The notes under the pieces were generated by a model that searched no databases, was not told the origin of the DNA, and worked only from the letters and a program-made list of their open reading frames with translations. Shown here piece after piece: positions 16,265-25,804 of a stretch of 64,000 nt of DNA. Position 1 is the first letter of the stretch. Each line of letters opens with the position of its first letter. Made by a program: the position numbers and the translations under genes. This DNA comes from Shewanella sp. MR-4 (GTDB lineage: Bacteria > Pseudomonadota > Gammaproteobacteria > Enterobacterales > Shewanellaceae): assembly GCF_000014685.1 (NCBI RefSeq), contig NC_008321.1, positions 682,001 through 746,000 of the forward strand. Reading direction: 5' to 3'.

Positions 16265-16894
16265 ATGGCTGTTGCTGCCAACAAACGCTCTGTCATGACA
16301 CTGTTTTCAGGTGCTGATGATCTGTATAGCCATCAAGTCCGTATCGTGTTAGCTGAGAAAGGGGTTACTGTTGATGTTTTACAGGTCGACCCAAACGAAA
16401 TGCCTGAAGATTTACTTGAAGTAAATCCTTATAACTCAGTGCCAACCTTGTTAGATCGTGAACTCGTTCTCTATGAATCACGTATCATCATGGAATACTT
16501 GGATGAGCGTTTCCCTCATCCACCGTTGATGCCTGTTTACCCAGTATCTCGCGGCCAAAGCCGTTTGATGATGCACCGCATCGATACTGACTGGTACTCG
16601 CTCGTCGACCGTATTCGCAAAGGCGATCGCGCCGAAGCGGCCCGTAAAGAGCTGACTGAAAGTTTACTTTCAATCTCACCTGTATTTGGTGAAGTTCCTT
16701 ACTTTATGAGCGAAGAATTCGGTTTAGCGGATTGTTACCTCGGCCCATTATTATGGCGTTTACCTGTATTAGGTATCGAGTTAGACAGCCGCGTAGCGAA
16801 AGACATCAAAGCCTACATGACACGTATTTTCGAGCGTGAATCATTTAAAGCTTCGTTGACTGAAGCCGAACGCGAAATGCGCATGGGAATGTAA
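16265..16894 (+). CDS. sspA: Stringent starvation protein A
   Basis: This 209-residue glutathione-S-transferase-fold protein binds RNA polymerase and adjusts transcription in starvation and acid stress. The thioredoxin-like N-terminus (MTLFSGADDLYSHQVRIVLAEKG) and helical C-terminal domain match SspA. The family is known to lack GST activity. GGAGG precedes the ATG. The stop overlaps the sspB start (TAATG). Confidence 0.95.
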   Translation: MAVAANKRSVMTLFSGADDLYSHQVRIVLAEKGVTVDVLQVDPNEMPEDLLEVNPYNSVPTLLDRELVLYESRIIMEYLDERFPHPPLMPVYPVSRGQSRLMMHRIDTDWYSLVDRIRKGDRAEAARKELTESLLSISPVFGEVPYFMSEEFGLADCYLGPLLWRLPVLGIELDSRVAKDIKAYMTRIFERESFKASLTEAEREMRMGM

Positions 16895-17331
16895 TGAAAG
16901 CGTTGACTCCAAATCGTCCTTATTTACTCAGGGCTTACTACGATTGGTTGATGGACAACCAATTAACGCCTCACGTTGTCGTGGATGCCTTTGTGAAAGG
17001 CACTCAAGTACCGCAGCAATACGTGAAGGATGGCCAGATTGTATTAAATATCGCGGCCGGCGCAGTGGGCAATTTGCAAATTGGTAATGAATTTGTGGAG
17101 TTCAATGCGCGTTTCGGTGGTGTACCTCAGCAGGTACTATTACCAATGGCTTCGATTGTAGCCATTTACGCCCGTGAAAATGGCGCAGGAACTGTCTTCG
17201 ATATTGAAGATGCGTACTTAGTCGAAGAGGAAGCCGAATCGACTTTGTCCGTTATCGAGACAAACGAGAAGCCAACCGAACCAACGGATGAGCCTCCTAA
17301 GCGCCGCAGTCATTTAACTTTGGTTAAGTAA
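16894..17331 (+). CDS. sspB: ClpXP adaptor SspB
   Basis: This 145-residue adaptor delivers ssrA-tagged proteins to ClpXP. The folded N-terminal domain (about residues 1-110; PYLLRAYYDWLMDN, HVVVDAF) binds the tag. A flexible acidic linker leads to a C-terminal ClpX-binding tail, RRSHLTLVK, which is characteristic of the family. It is coupled to sspA and ends at a terminator. Confidence 0.95.
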   Translation: MKALTPNRPYLLRAYYDWLMDNQLTPHVVVDAFVKGTQVPQQYVKDGQIVLNIAAGAVGNLQIGNEFVEFNARFGGVPQQVLLPMASIVAIYARENGAGTVFDIEDAYLVEEEAESTLSVIETNEKPTEPTDEPPKRRSHLTLVK

Positions 17332-17359
17332 GTTAATTGCGCCCTGTTCTATACTATTG

Positions 17360-17386
17360 AAAGCCAGTCTGCCGACTGGCTTTTTT
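17360..17386 (+). terminator. Terminator after sspB
   Basis: GCCAGTC and GACTGGC, extended by A-T pairs, form a stem with loop TGCC, followed by TTTTTT. Confidence 0.85.
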
Positions 17387-17487
17387 ATTGCCATAAAGGC
17401 TTAATCCGCGAGGTGGGCTGTGGTAGCATTTGCGCCGCATTTCATTCATGGATTGCATCGACTACCATTTGAGCTAATGGATTTTGT

Positions 17488-18099
17488 ATGTTGCTAATGA
17501 TCGACAATTACGACTCTTTCACCTTTAACTTAGTGCAGTATTTTCAGCAGTTAGGGCAAGAGATTGTGGTTAAACGCAATGATGAAATCAGCTTAGCGGA
17601 AATCGAGGCGCTGGCACCGAGCCATTTAGTCATCTCTCCCGGGCCTTGTTCGCCCAATGAAGCGGGGATTTCCCTCGCGGCGATTGAGCATTTTGCCACT
17701 CGTTTACCTATCCTGGGTGTGTGTTTAGGGCATCAAGCCATGGCGCAGGTGTTTGGTGCTAAGGTTGTGCGAGCGCAGCGAGTGATGCATGGCAAAGTCA
17801 GTGCGATTGGCCATACAGGCGAGCGCTTATTCAAAGGGTTAAATCAACCATTAACTGTAACACGCTACCATTCATTGTTGGTCGATGCTGTCCCTGAGGG
17901 ATTTGTGTTAGATGCTTGGTTTGACGACCCAACCCATGGACGCGAAATTATGGCCATGAGTCATAAGCAGCTGCCACTCTTTGGTGTGCAATTTCACCCC
18001 GAGTCAATTTTGACCGAGCAAGGCCATGAATTGTTGGCAAACTTCTTGTCTCAATCTGCTCTTACTTGCGGTCATAAGAGCAGCTCGTCATTTGAGTAG
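17488..18099 (+). CDS. pabA: Aminodeoxychorismate synthase glutaminase PabA
   Basis: This 203-residue class I glutamine amidotransferase supplies ammonia to PabB for p-aminobenzoate (folate) synthesis. The catalytic cysteine is in GVCLGHQAM near residue 79, and the His/Glu pair is in GVQFHPESILTEQG. MLLMIDNYDSFTFNL is the family start. The pabA-argD neighbourhood is known from E. coli, which favours PabA over TrpG. The C-terminus has an extra tail (ALTCGHKSSSSFE) whose DNA forms a hairpin at 18056-18083. Confidence 0.9.
   Translation: MLLMIDNYDSFTFNLVQYFQQLGQEIVVKRNDEISLAEIEALAPSHLVISPGPCSPNEAGISLAAIEHFATRLPILGVCLGHQAMAQVFGAKVVRAQRVMHGKVSAIGHTGERLFKGLNQPLTVTRYHSLLVDAVPEGFVLDAWFDDPTHGREIMAMSHKQLPLFGVQFHPESILTEQGHELLANFLSQSALTCGHKSSSSFE
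18056..18083 (+). repeat. Hairpin at the 3' end of pabA
   Basis: CTGCTCTTA (18056-18064) pairs perfectly with TAAGAGCAG (18075-18083) across a 10-nt loop, inside the last codons of pabA. No T-run follows. Confidence 0.55.
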
Positions 18100-18329
18100 A
18101 ATAACTACACTTCATTCCTCGTTTCGCGAGCACATGCTTGTCAGAACGAACAAAATTTAATCTCGAAACGTCAACACGCCCTAAGCTTTGTTACAAGATT
18201 TCTCCCCCTTTTAAGCAAATATGTCGCCTAAGTGTGATATAACTGCCGCAAAACTACGCCTGCCCACGCACTTATGGAGTCAACTCTAGGGTGTGTCTAG
18301 GGCCGCGATAACAATAAAAGGAAGGATAA

Positions 18330-20810
18330 ATGAACAGCGTAATGCGAAATTTGGGTTTAAGTGCGTTAGCCGTTGCGGTATTGACGAGTTGCGCCGCCAC
18401 CTCAACTGAAACGGCGACTCCCGCGACCACTCCACAGGTTTATCAAGTTCCCTTAGCTCAGCCTCCCCAAGTTTCACAACCCCTTACGCTGAATCAAATT
18501 ATGGCGAACCCCGATTGGATGGGAATTTTCGCTAAGGAAGCCTACTGGAGCGATGACAGCCAGAGCGTTTTCTTTGCCCGTCAACCTAGCGCATCGCCGC
18601 TACGGAATTATTATCAGCAGGGCATTAATGACAGCCGCGCCGTTGAACTGGCCATCGATAAGCTACACGCGGCGGACCAACAGTTTGGCGTGTTAGACAG
18701 TGCTAAGGCCAACAAGGCCTATCTCTATCAAGGCAATATTTTTGTTAAGCATTTTAGCTCAGGCAAAATCACCCAGCTTACCCGTCAGCGCACTGCCATC
18801 AGTGGCCTGCGTTACCTGAACAATGGCGATATCGCCTATTGGCAAGGGGATAATGTTTTCCAAATCCATCAAGACAGTGGATTAGTGGAGCAGCTGGCTG
18901 AAATCAAAATGGCGAAAGCGCCCGAGGGCGTGAAAGAGCCAAGCAGCTACTTAGCCAAGCAGCAGCACAGACTCATCCAATATGTGGCGTTGCAGCAAGA
19001 AAATGCTAAAGCCAAAGAACAGTTTAAGAACGAGCTGCAAAAGAGCGATCCAACCCTCGCCGCTAACACTTGGTATCTAGGGGATGCCGAGGTGGTGTCT
19101 GAGTTGAGTCTGTCGCCAGATGGTCGCTATCTGTTTGTGGCCCTAACCGATAAAAACTACACTGGCAGCAGTGAACACGACATCATGCCAAACTACCTTG
19201 GCAGCGAAGGTTATATCGATCCTGTGCCCGTGCGCGCCCGTGTTGCAGAAGATACGCCGCCTGGCCAACGCTTTGTGGTACTCGATCTCAATGAGCACAA
19301 ACAGATTGATGTGACTATCGAAGGTCTAACCGGCTTCGATGAGGACGTTTTAGCTAAGGTTAAGAGTGAAAATGCTAAGGCAAAAGGTGAGTCGTATCAA
19401 AGTACAAAGGCTCCTCGTAAAATCCAGTTGATGCAGGATTGGGGCTGGACTCAAAGCGCGATTCAATGGCATGAGTCTGAGAACAAGCTGGCGGTGATGG
19501 TCGAAGCGACCGATAACAAAGACCGCTGGATTGCCAGCGTCGATCTGGCAAAGGGCAAGTTTATCACCGAGCATCGCCTGCATGATGATGCCTGGGTGAA
19601 CTACGACTATAACCAATTTGGCTGGTTACCTGGTACGGACACTCTGTACTATCTCTCTGAAGAAACAGGCTATTCCCAGCTTTATATCAAGGCTCGTGGC
19701 GAAAAGCCTCGCGCTTTGACTCAAGGTAAGTTTGTGGTGAGCGATATTACTCTCTCGCCCGATGCAAACTACATCTACTACAAGGCTAACCAAAGTCACC
19801 CAGGTATTTACAACGTTCACCGTGTGAATATCGCCTCGGGCAAAAATGAGCAATTAACCCAGTGGGACGGTAACTTAGATTACAGCTTAAGCCCCGATGG
19901 CACTAAGTTGCTGCTGAATGCGTCTCGCCGTACAGCGCCGAATGAGCTGTATGTTCAACCGATTGGCGGTGAGTTAAAACAGCTCACGTCATACACCAGC
20001 GATGCGTTTAAGCAATATCCATGGCAAGCGCCCGAAGTAGTAGCCGTACCTTCTAATCATGGCGCTGGCCAAGTGTATGCGCGGGTTTATTTGCCGCAGG
20101 ATTACGACAAATCCCGCGCCGAGAAATACCCCGCCGTTATCTTCAACCATGGTGCGGGCTACTTACAGAATGCCGATTATGGTTTCAGTGGTTACTTCCG
20201 TGAGTTTATGTTCCACAACCTACTGACTCAACAAGGTTATGTGGTGATGGACATGGATTACCGTGGTTCCAAAGGCTATGGCCGCGACTGGCGCACGGCG
20301 ATTTATCGCAATATGGGTCACCCTGAAGTTGAAGACTTAAAAGACGGTGTAACTTGGATGGGCCAAAATGCCAACGTGGATATTAAACGCGTCGGTACCT
20401 ATGGCGGTTCTTACGGCGGCTTCTTAACCTTTATGTCCTTGTTTACTGAGCCTGAATTATTCCAAGCAGGCGCGGCACTGCGCCCTGTGGCGGATTGGGC
20501 GCATTACAACGCGCCATACACCTCCAACATTTTAAATACACCGGATGTTGACCCTATCGCCTACGAGCGTAGCTCGCCCATCGAGCATGCCCAAGGTCTG
20601 ACTAAGCCGCTACTGATCATGAGTGGCGTGATGGATGACAACGTGTTCTTCCAAGATAGCGTGCGCATGGTGCAGCACCTTATCGAGCTGGAAAAACCTA
20701 TGTTCGAAACCGCGATTTATCCGGTAGAGCCCCATGGTTTCCGTCAGCCATCGAGCTGGTTGGACGAATATCGCCGTATTTATAAGCTGTTTGAACAAGA
20801 GCTTAAGTAA
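18330..20810 (+). CDS. S9-family (prolyl oligopeptidase-like) peptidase, lipoprotein
   Basis: This 826-residue serine peptidase has an N-terminal lipoprotein signal with lipobox LTSC near residue 21, so it is probably membrane-tethered outside the cytoplasm. A beta-propeller (about 60-560) precedes the alpha/beta-hydrolase domain (about 580-826). The nucleophile is in GGSYGGF, the aspartate in SGVMDDNVF and the histidine in EPHGFR. The family removes dipeptides or short peptides; the exact specificity is not visible. AAGGAAGGA lies before the ATG. It is a single gene with its own terminator. Confidence 0.9.
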   Translation: MNSVMRNLGLSALAVAVLTSCAATSTETATPATTPQVYQVPLAQPPQVSQPLTLNQIMANPDWMGIFAKEAYWSDDSQSVFFARQPSASPLRNYYQQGINDSRAVELAIDKLHAADQQFGVLDSAKANKAYLYQGNIFVKHFSSGKITQLTRQRTAISGLRYLNNGDIAYWQGDNVFQIHQDSGLVEQLAEIKMAKAPEGVKEPSSYLAKQQHRLIQYVALQQENAKAKEQFKNELQKSDPTLAANTWYLGDAEVVSELSLSPDGRYLFVALTDKNYTGSSEHDIMPNYLGSEGYIDPVPVRARVAEDTPPGQRFVVLDLNEHKQIDVTIEGLTGFDEDVLAKVKSENAKAKGESYQSTKAPRKIQLMQDWGWTQSAIQWHESENKLAVMVEATDNKDRWIASVDLAKGKFITEHRLHDDAWVNYDYNQFGWLPGTDTLYYLSEETGYSQLYIKARGEKPRALTQGKFVVSDITLSPDANYIYYKANQSHPGIYNVHRVNIASGKNEQLTQWDGNLDYSLSPDGTKLLLNASRRTAPNELYVQPIGGELKQLTSYTSDAFKQYPWQAPEVVAVPSNHGAGQVYARVYLPQDYDKSRAEKYPAVIFNHGAGYLQNADYGFSGYFREFMFHNLLTQQGYVVMDMDYRGSKGYGRDWRTAIYRNMGHPEVEDLKDGVTWMGQNANVDIKRVGTYGGSYGGFLTFMSLFTEPELFQAGAALRPVADWAHYNAPYTSNILNTPDVDPIAYERSSPIEHAQGLTKPLLIMSGVMDDNVFFQDSVRMVQHLIELEKPMFETAIYPVEPHGFRQPSSWLDEYRRIYKLFEQELK

Positions 20811-20826
20811 ATATCGTGACAATATG

Positions 20827-20851
20827 AAGGCCTCAATATGAGGCCTTTTTG
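20827..20851 (+). terminator. Terminator after the S9 peptidase
   Basis: AAGGCCTCA and TGAGGCCTT form a 9-bp stem with a 3-nt loop, followed by a T-run. Confidence 0.85.
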
Positions 20852-21009
20852 TTGTGTGGATTTCAGCGTCTGTGAATCCAATCTGGACTGTAAAATAGTA
20901 AGCGGTTTGCTTATTGCCAAGATTTAACCTATATGCTGAAATTGTCATGTTTTTAACGATTTTAGCGTATGCGCGCCACTTAGCACGGGCGAGATAGGAA
21001 AGATAAACT

Positions 21010-22155
21010 GTGGCGATATCGGTAGCGGGCGGCGTTAGACCCGGCAAAATTATAGAGATAGAACATAGGCTCTATCAGCAACTTATTCTCGGTAAGCAAA
21101 AAGCCGGTCCTACCTTATTGGATGATTTAGACCGAGAGCTTGAAGCCGATGCTAATAAGCTCGATGTCGAGCGAGAGGCGATTCTGTCGCGGCTACTCAA
21201 ACAAATTCAGGCCCGTGAAGTCTTTGAGGCCATCTCAAATCAACTCACCGAAACAGTCAATAATGCCATTGAGCATCAACTGGCATCCCCAGAGTTAGTG
21301 CTGGCAAAGTCGGAGATTAACGAGTCACAGATCCTGTTGCTCGAGCTTTTGCTGGCCAAAAACCTAGATGCGACGCGGTTAAGACCTTTAATCAGTAATT
21401 TGAGCTGGTTATGCCGCGATTTAACCAATATGGTCAATAGCCCGGCATTTCGGGCACGGCGTCCGCAAAGTTCCGATGTGCGCGTTACTGATATCAAATT
21501 AGTGATGAATTACATTGGCATCGAAAACCTGCGCACCATTATTCCTTATTTTTGCCTGCGTAATTGGCTGCCCAGTGGCAACGCTAAGTTGCTCTGGACC
21601 ACCCGCAAGCTGTGGCGCTACAGCATCGTTAGCGGCATTGCAGCGAATGCATTAGCGCAGCTTCATAATACTGACTCAGCCTTAGTTTATAGTGGTGCAT
21701 TAATGAATCAGTTAGGCACCTCGGTTGTGCTTAGCTTGAGTGCGCGTTTATTTGATAAAACTTGGGGCAATTGGATCCGCGAGGCCAGCTCGAGTCGCGA
21801 TAAAGAAGTGTATGATGCGGTGATTGCCACTGAGTTTCCGGCCAAGGCGGTATTTGAGCAAGTGCTGGCTCACGGGCACAAACTCAATTGGCAGCTATTA
21901 GAGTTACTGAAATTTGAGCATAGCCCCTTAACCCTGTTGTTAAAGGAGCTAGACCAAACCTTAACTTACCGCGAACTCTCTATGCCAGCCGCCATAGTGG
22001 CACGGGCGAATTGTTATGCTAAGGTGCTGTTGCTCGAGGAGATGCGCCAAATCGAGCCGCAGGAAAAACGCTTAATGTTCGATTATTACGAGCTGAGCGA
22101 ACAGGAAGTGCTGCGCCTAAAAGCACAGAATTATCGGAAGTTGGATCTGCTGTGA
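21010..22155 (+). CDS. HDOD-domain protein
   Basis: This 381-residue protein has an HDOD-type (HD-related, non-enzymatic) helical domain at about 95-310, with features such as DIKLVMNYIGIENLR and GALMNQLGTSVVLSLS. The metal-binding HD residues of true phosphohydrolases are not evident, which is usual for HDOD signalling proteins. The N-terminal 90 residues are charged and helical. The start is GTG with AGGAAAG upstream. The role is unknown; the family often acts in signal transduction. The next gene starts 55 bp downstream. Confidence 0.75.
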   Translation: MAISVAGGVRPGKIIEIEHRLYQQLILGKQKAGPTLLDDLDRELEADANKLDVEREAILSRLLKQIQAREVFEAISNQLTETVNNAIEHQLASPELVLAKSEINESQILLLELLLAKNLDATRLRPLISNLSWLCRDLTNMVNSPAFRARRPQSSDVRVTDIKLVMNYIGIENLRTIIPYFCLRNWLPSGNAKLLWTTRKLWRYSIVSGIAANALAQLHNTDSALVYSGALMNQLGTSVVLSLSARLFDKTWGNWIREASSSRDKEVYDAVIATEFPAKAVFEQVLAHGHKLNWQLLELLKFEHSPLTLLLKELDQTLTYRELSMPAAIVARANCYAKVLLLEEMRQIEPQEKRLMFDYYELSEQEVLRLKAQNYRKLDLL

Positions 22156-22210
22156 TCTGCACGCCGTTCCCATCGGTGTCCTATTGCGGCACTGATGTGG
22201 AGGACGGGAA

Positions 22211-23122
22211 ATGCCAAGCTGGCAAGCATCTGTATTAAATACTATTTTATCCTATGTGGCACGGCCATCCATCAGCCGTGGTAAAGCCAAGCTCCCCCTA
22301 AATCAAGTGAGACAACGCTTATTAGAGCTGGATAAGCGCTGGTTGCCGTGGCCCGAAAAACTCGTTACGGCCTCGATTACCTTACAACATTCTACCCTGT
22401 TGCATTATGTGCTGCTGAATGACACGCCGCGTTTGGGCAACCTGTTTTACATTCGTGGCGGCGGATTTTGTTTTAAAACTCCCCATGCCCACGCAAGACT
22501 GGTGGCCGATATCAGTGAACGTTGTCGCCTCGATACGTTTATCCCAGATTATCGTTTAGCGCCGGAGCATCCGTATCCCGCGCCCTGTGACGATGTGCTC
22601 GAGGCTTATCTGCACTTAATTGAGTTGAAAGGCAGCGATAATCTGGTGTTGATGGGCGATTCTGCCGGCGGCAATTTAGCCTTGAGTCTGTTGCTCGAAC
22701 TGAAAAAGCGCCATCTGCCTATGCCTAAAGCCTGTGTGTTGTTGTCACCCGCACTCGATTTAGCCATTACCGGCGATACCGAGCTGATTTTAGGGGCGGA
22801 CGATCCGTTCTTTACCATTGAGTCGCTTTTGCGGCTGCGCGGCGCTTATCTTGCCGGGGCGAATCCTATGTCTGAACGGGTTTCACCTTTACAGGGGAAC
22901 TTGGCTGACTTGCCGCCACTCTTAGTGATTGCCGGTACGCGCGAGTTGCTTTTACAAGATTCAGAACGACTGGTTATGCAAATTAAGGCCTGTGGTGGTG
23001 CGGTAGAATCGCGTTTTTATCACAACATGCCCCATGTTTTTCCCCTGTTCCATCTGTTGCCAGAAGCGATTGAGGCGAGGGAACAAATTGCAGATTTTGT
23101 GCTTTCACAGCTGATTCGTTAA
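22211..23122 (+). CDS. Alpha/beta hydrolase, hormone-sensitive-lipase type
   Basis: This 303-residue esterase-like protein has nucleophile motif GDSAGGNLA near residue 148 and DYRLAPEHPYPAP, typical of the HSL family. Catalytic His is probably in NMPHVFPLF. Two departures are visible: the oxyanion-hole HGGG reads RGGG (FYIRGGGF), and the usual GxxD acid segment reads GTRELLLQDS, where the acid may be Glu or the later Asp. The substrate is unknown, probably short acyl esters. GGAGG precedes the ATG. Confidence 0.85.
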   Translation: MPSWQASVLNTILSYVARPSISRGKAKLPLNQVRQRLLELDKRWLPWPEKLVTASITLQHSTLLHYVLLNDTPRLGNLFYIRGGGFCFKTPHAHARLVADISERCRLDTFIPDYRLAPEHPYPAPCDDVLEAYLHLIELKGSDNLVLMGDSAGGNLALSLLLELKKRHLPMPKACVLLSPALDLAITGDTELILGADDPFFTIESLLRLRGAYLAGANPMSERVSPLQGNLADLPPLLVIAGTRELLLQDSERLVMQIKACGGAVESRFYHNMPHVFPLFHLLPEAIEAREQIADFVLSQLIR

Positions 23123-23430
23123 AATTGTGTAGTTATTCATATTCAGTGAATAGCTAGCAAAAATAGGGGTAAATAACTTTTTTTCTGACTAAATATGCTA
23201 AAGGCCTCTGGCGTAAACGCTTGCATAGTTCTTAAACTACAATCTTTATGCACTTTGACCCAAAGCATGGCGAATGTTGTTTGTGAAAAACTGGTATTTT
23301 GATCACAATTTCGCTAATAATGGCTATTAATAGACACAAGCATACCCTGTATCACTAACTCAAGATAAAGATACGTTGGGGACTCAGACGGCTCCCGAGG
23401 CCGTTACATTTAAACAAAGGATGAAGAAGA
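23123..23430 (+). other. Gap upstream of argD
   Basis: This AT-rich leader contains a short inverted repeat (TATTCA at 23134-23139, TGAATA at 23147-23152) just after the hydrolase gene. Half sites resemble ArgR box halves, but I see no full ARG box. The promoter was not identified. Confidence 0.4.
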
Positions 23431-24648
23431 ATGAGCGTTGATATGAAGTTGAATCGTGCCCAGTTTGATGCGGTTATGGTGCCTAACTATGCGCCAGCTG
23501 CCGTAATTCCTGTACGTGGCGAAGGAAGCCGAGTATGGGATCAAGAGGGTAACGAGTTTATCGATTTTGCCGGCGGTATCGCGGTAAATTGCTTAGGTCA
23601 CTGTCATCCAGCCTTAGTGAATGCCTTAAAAACGCAAGGCGAAAAATTATGGCACCTGTCTAACGTGATGACCAACGAGCCGGCGCTTGAGCTTGCGACT
23701 AAGTTGGTTAACAGCACGTTTGCTGAGCGTGTGTATTTTGCTAACTCTGGTGCCGAAGCCAACGAAGCGGCACTGAAATTAGCTCGTCGTTATGCCTTAG
23801 AAAAATTCGGCGTAGAGAAAGATGAAATCATCGCCTTCGATAAAGCCTTCCACGGTCGTACTTTCTTCACCGTGAGCGTTGGCGGTCAAGCGGCCTATTC
23901 AGATGGTTTTGGTCCAAAACCACAAAGCATCACCCACTTACCTTATAACGATGTTGCGGCATTAGAAGCGGCCGTATCGGATAAAACCTGCGCCATTATG
24001 CTTGAGCCACTGCAGGGTGAGGGCGGTATTATTGATGCCGATCCTGCATTCTTAAAAGCGGTTCGCGAACTGGCCAACAAGCACAACGCACTGGTGATTT
24101 TCGACGAAGTACAAACCGGTGTAGGCCGTACTGGTGAACTCTACGCTTACATGGGCACCGACATAGTACCGGATATCCTGACCACGGCTAAAGCGCTGGG
24201 CGGCGGTTTCCCTATCGCAGCTATGCTGACGACCGCAGAAATCGCTGAGCACCTGAAAGTGGGTACTCACGGTTCAACCTACGGTGGTAACCCATTAGCT
24301 TGTGCTATCGGTAACGCGGTATTAGACGTGGTTAACACACCAGAAGTCTTGAACGGTGTGAAACATCGCGAGCAGTTGTTACGCGATGGTCTGAACAAAA
24401 TTAATGAAAAATATCATGTTTTCTCTGAAATTCGCGGTAAAGGCTTGCTGTTAGGGGCGGTTCTAAACGAACAGTACCAAGGTCGTTCACGTGACTTTTT
24501 AGTAGCGTCTGTTGCTGAAGGCTTAATGAGCCTGATGGCGGGTGCTAACGTGGTACGTTTTGCTCCTTCACTGGTGATCCCTGAGGCAGATATTGCAGAA
24601 GGCCTAGCACGTTTTGAGCGTGCTGTGGCGAGCATCGCTGCTGCCTAA
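23431..24648 (+). CDS. argD: Acetylornithine / succinylornithine aminotransferase
   Basis: This 405-residue PLP class III aminotransferase has NSGAEANEAALK (phosphate site) near residue 110, the cofactor-contacting FDEVQTGVGRTG and the PLP lysine in TTAKALGGGFP near residue 254. It can serve arginine synthesis (ArgD), lysine synthesis (DapC) and the AST arginine catabolic path (AstC). Its place directly before astA and astD, with no second aminotransferase, suggests it covers both. AAAGGA precedes the ATG. A terminator separates it from astA. Confidence 0.92.
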   Translation: MSVDMKLNRAQFDAVMVPNYAPAAVIPVRGEGSRVWDQEGNEFIDFAGGIAVNCLGHCHPALVNALKTQGEKLWHLSNVMTNEPALELATKLVNSTFAERVYFANSGAEANEAALKLARRYALEKFGVEKDEIIAFDKAFHGRTFFTVSVGGQAAYSDGFGPKPQSITHLPYNDVAALEAAVSDKTCAIMLEPLQGEGGIIDADPAFLKAVRELANKHNALVIFDEVQTGVGRTGELYAYMGTDIVPDILTTAKALGGGFPIAAMLTTAEIAEHLKVGTHGSTYGGNPLACAIGNAVLDVVNTPEVLNGVKHREQLLRDGLNKINEKYHVFSEIRGKGLLLGAVLNEQYQGRSRDFLVASVAEGLMSLMAGANVVRFAPSLVIPEADIAEGLARFERAVASIAAA

Positions 24649-24654
24649 GCGACC

Positions 24655-24689
24655 AAAGGAGTGCTGAATCTTATTCGCACTCCTTTTTT
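24655..24689 (+). terminator. Terminator between argD and astA
   Basis: AAAGGAGTGC and GCACTCCTTT form a 10-bp stem, with further GAAT/ATTC pairing inside, followed by a T-run. It partly separates argD from astAD. Confidence 0.85.
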
Positions 24690-24775
24690 GTCAGGGAATA
24701 CTTGCGTGCATCCATCCTGTCTTTTTCAAGATAGGCGCCTTGTTGCACAGCAAGCTTAAGTGAGGAGACACTAAG

Positions 24776-25795
24776 ATGTTAATCATACGTCCTATTCAGG
24801 CAGGCGATTTTGAATCTCTATATCAAATCGCCGAAGAATCTGGCCATGGCTTTACCTCGTTGCCAGTCAATGCCGATTTGCTAAGGCATAAAATTGCCCG
24901 CGCAGAAGCCTCATTCGTTAAGGTGATTGATAAGCCCTTCGATGAAGGCTATTTGATGGTGCTCGAGGATACCGCGACCCGTGAAGTGGTCGGTACCTGT
25001 GCCATTGAAGCCGCCGTGGGTATGGAAGATGCCTTCTACCACTACCGCCTCGGGACTGAGGTCTATCATTCTGAGCAAATCGAAGTTCGCAACGAGGTGG
25101 AAACCTTAACCCTGTGCCACGATTACACTGGCGCCGCCGAGCTTTGTACCCTGTTTTTGCGTGAAGGTTATCGCAAAGGGAACAATGGCCGGATGTTGTC
25201 CCGCAGCCGTTTTCTGTTTTTGGCGCAGCACGCTAAACGCTTTGGTGAGACAGTGATTGCCGAAATGCGTGGCGTGAGCGATTCCGATGGCAATTCTCCC
25301 TTCTACTGCTGGTTGCAGAAAAACTTCTTAGGCATTGATTTTATTCAGGCAGATTACCTGTCGGGTCTTGGCAAAAAAGCCTTTATGGCGGAGATGATGC
25401 CCCGCAACCCAGTGTATGTTTGCTTGCTGCCCGAAGAAGCGCAAAAAGTAATTGGCGAAGTGCACACCAATACGCGCCCTGCCTTGAGTCTGTTGCAGGC
25501 GGAAGGCTTTAGATGCCGTGGTTATGTGGATATTTTCGATGGGGGTCCAACGGTGGAGTGCCGTCTCACGGATATCCGCGCCGTGCGAGAGAGCCGTCTG
25601 CTGACCGTAGATATTGGTGAAATGCCTGAATCCGATAAGCAATTTATTGTCTCTAACACTCAATTAGCCAATTACCGTGCGACCTCCGCTTGTCTTGCTG
25701 TCGATGACAAAACTGAGCAGGTGGTAATTAGTCCAGAACTCGCCGAGGGTTTGTTACTCGCAAAAGGCGATCAAATCCGTATTTTGGCAATGTAG
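24776..25795 (+). CDS. astA: Arginine N-succinyltransferase AstA
   Basis: This 339-residue enzyme transfers succinyl from succinyl-CoA to arginine, the first step of the AST pathway. MLIIRPIQAGDFESLYQIAEESGHGFTSLP matches the family start, and LCTLFLREGYRKGNNGRMLSRSRFLF and VYVCLLPEEAQKVIGEVH are conserved blocks (length and order as expected). GAGGAG precedes the ATG. astD follows 9 bp after its stop, so the two form an operon. Confidence 0.95.
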   Translation: MLIIRPIQAGDFESLYQIAEESGHGFTSLPVNADLLRHKIARAEASFVKVIDKPFDEGYLMVLEDTATREVVGTCAIEAAVGMEDAFYHYRLGTEVYHSEQIEVRNEVETLTLCHDYTGAAELCTLFLREGYRKGNNGRMLSRSRFLFLAQHAKRFGETVIAEMRGVSDSDGNSPFYCWLQKNFLGIDFIQADYLSGLGKKAFMAEMMPRNPVYVCLLPEEAQKVIGEVHTNTRPALSLLQAEGFRCRGYVDIFDGGPTVECRLTDIRAVRESRLLTVDIGEMPESDKQFIVSNTQLANYRATSACLAVDDKTEQVVISPELAEGLLLAKGDQIRILAM

Positions 25796-25804
25796 GAATA
25801 GCAA

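Noticed and set aside
23123..23430. ArgR box upstream of argD
   Set aside because: Only half sites were seen; no complete ARG box could be aligned.
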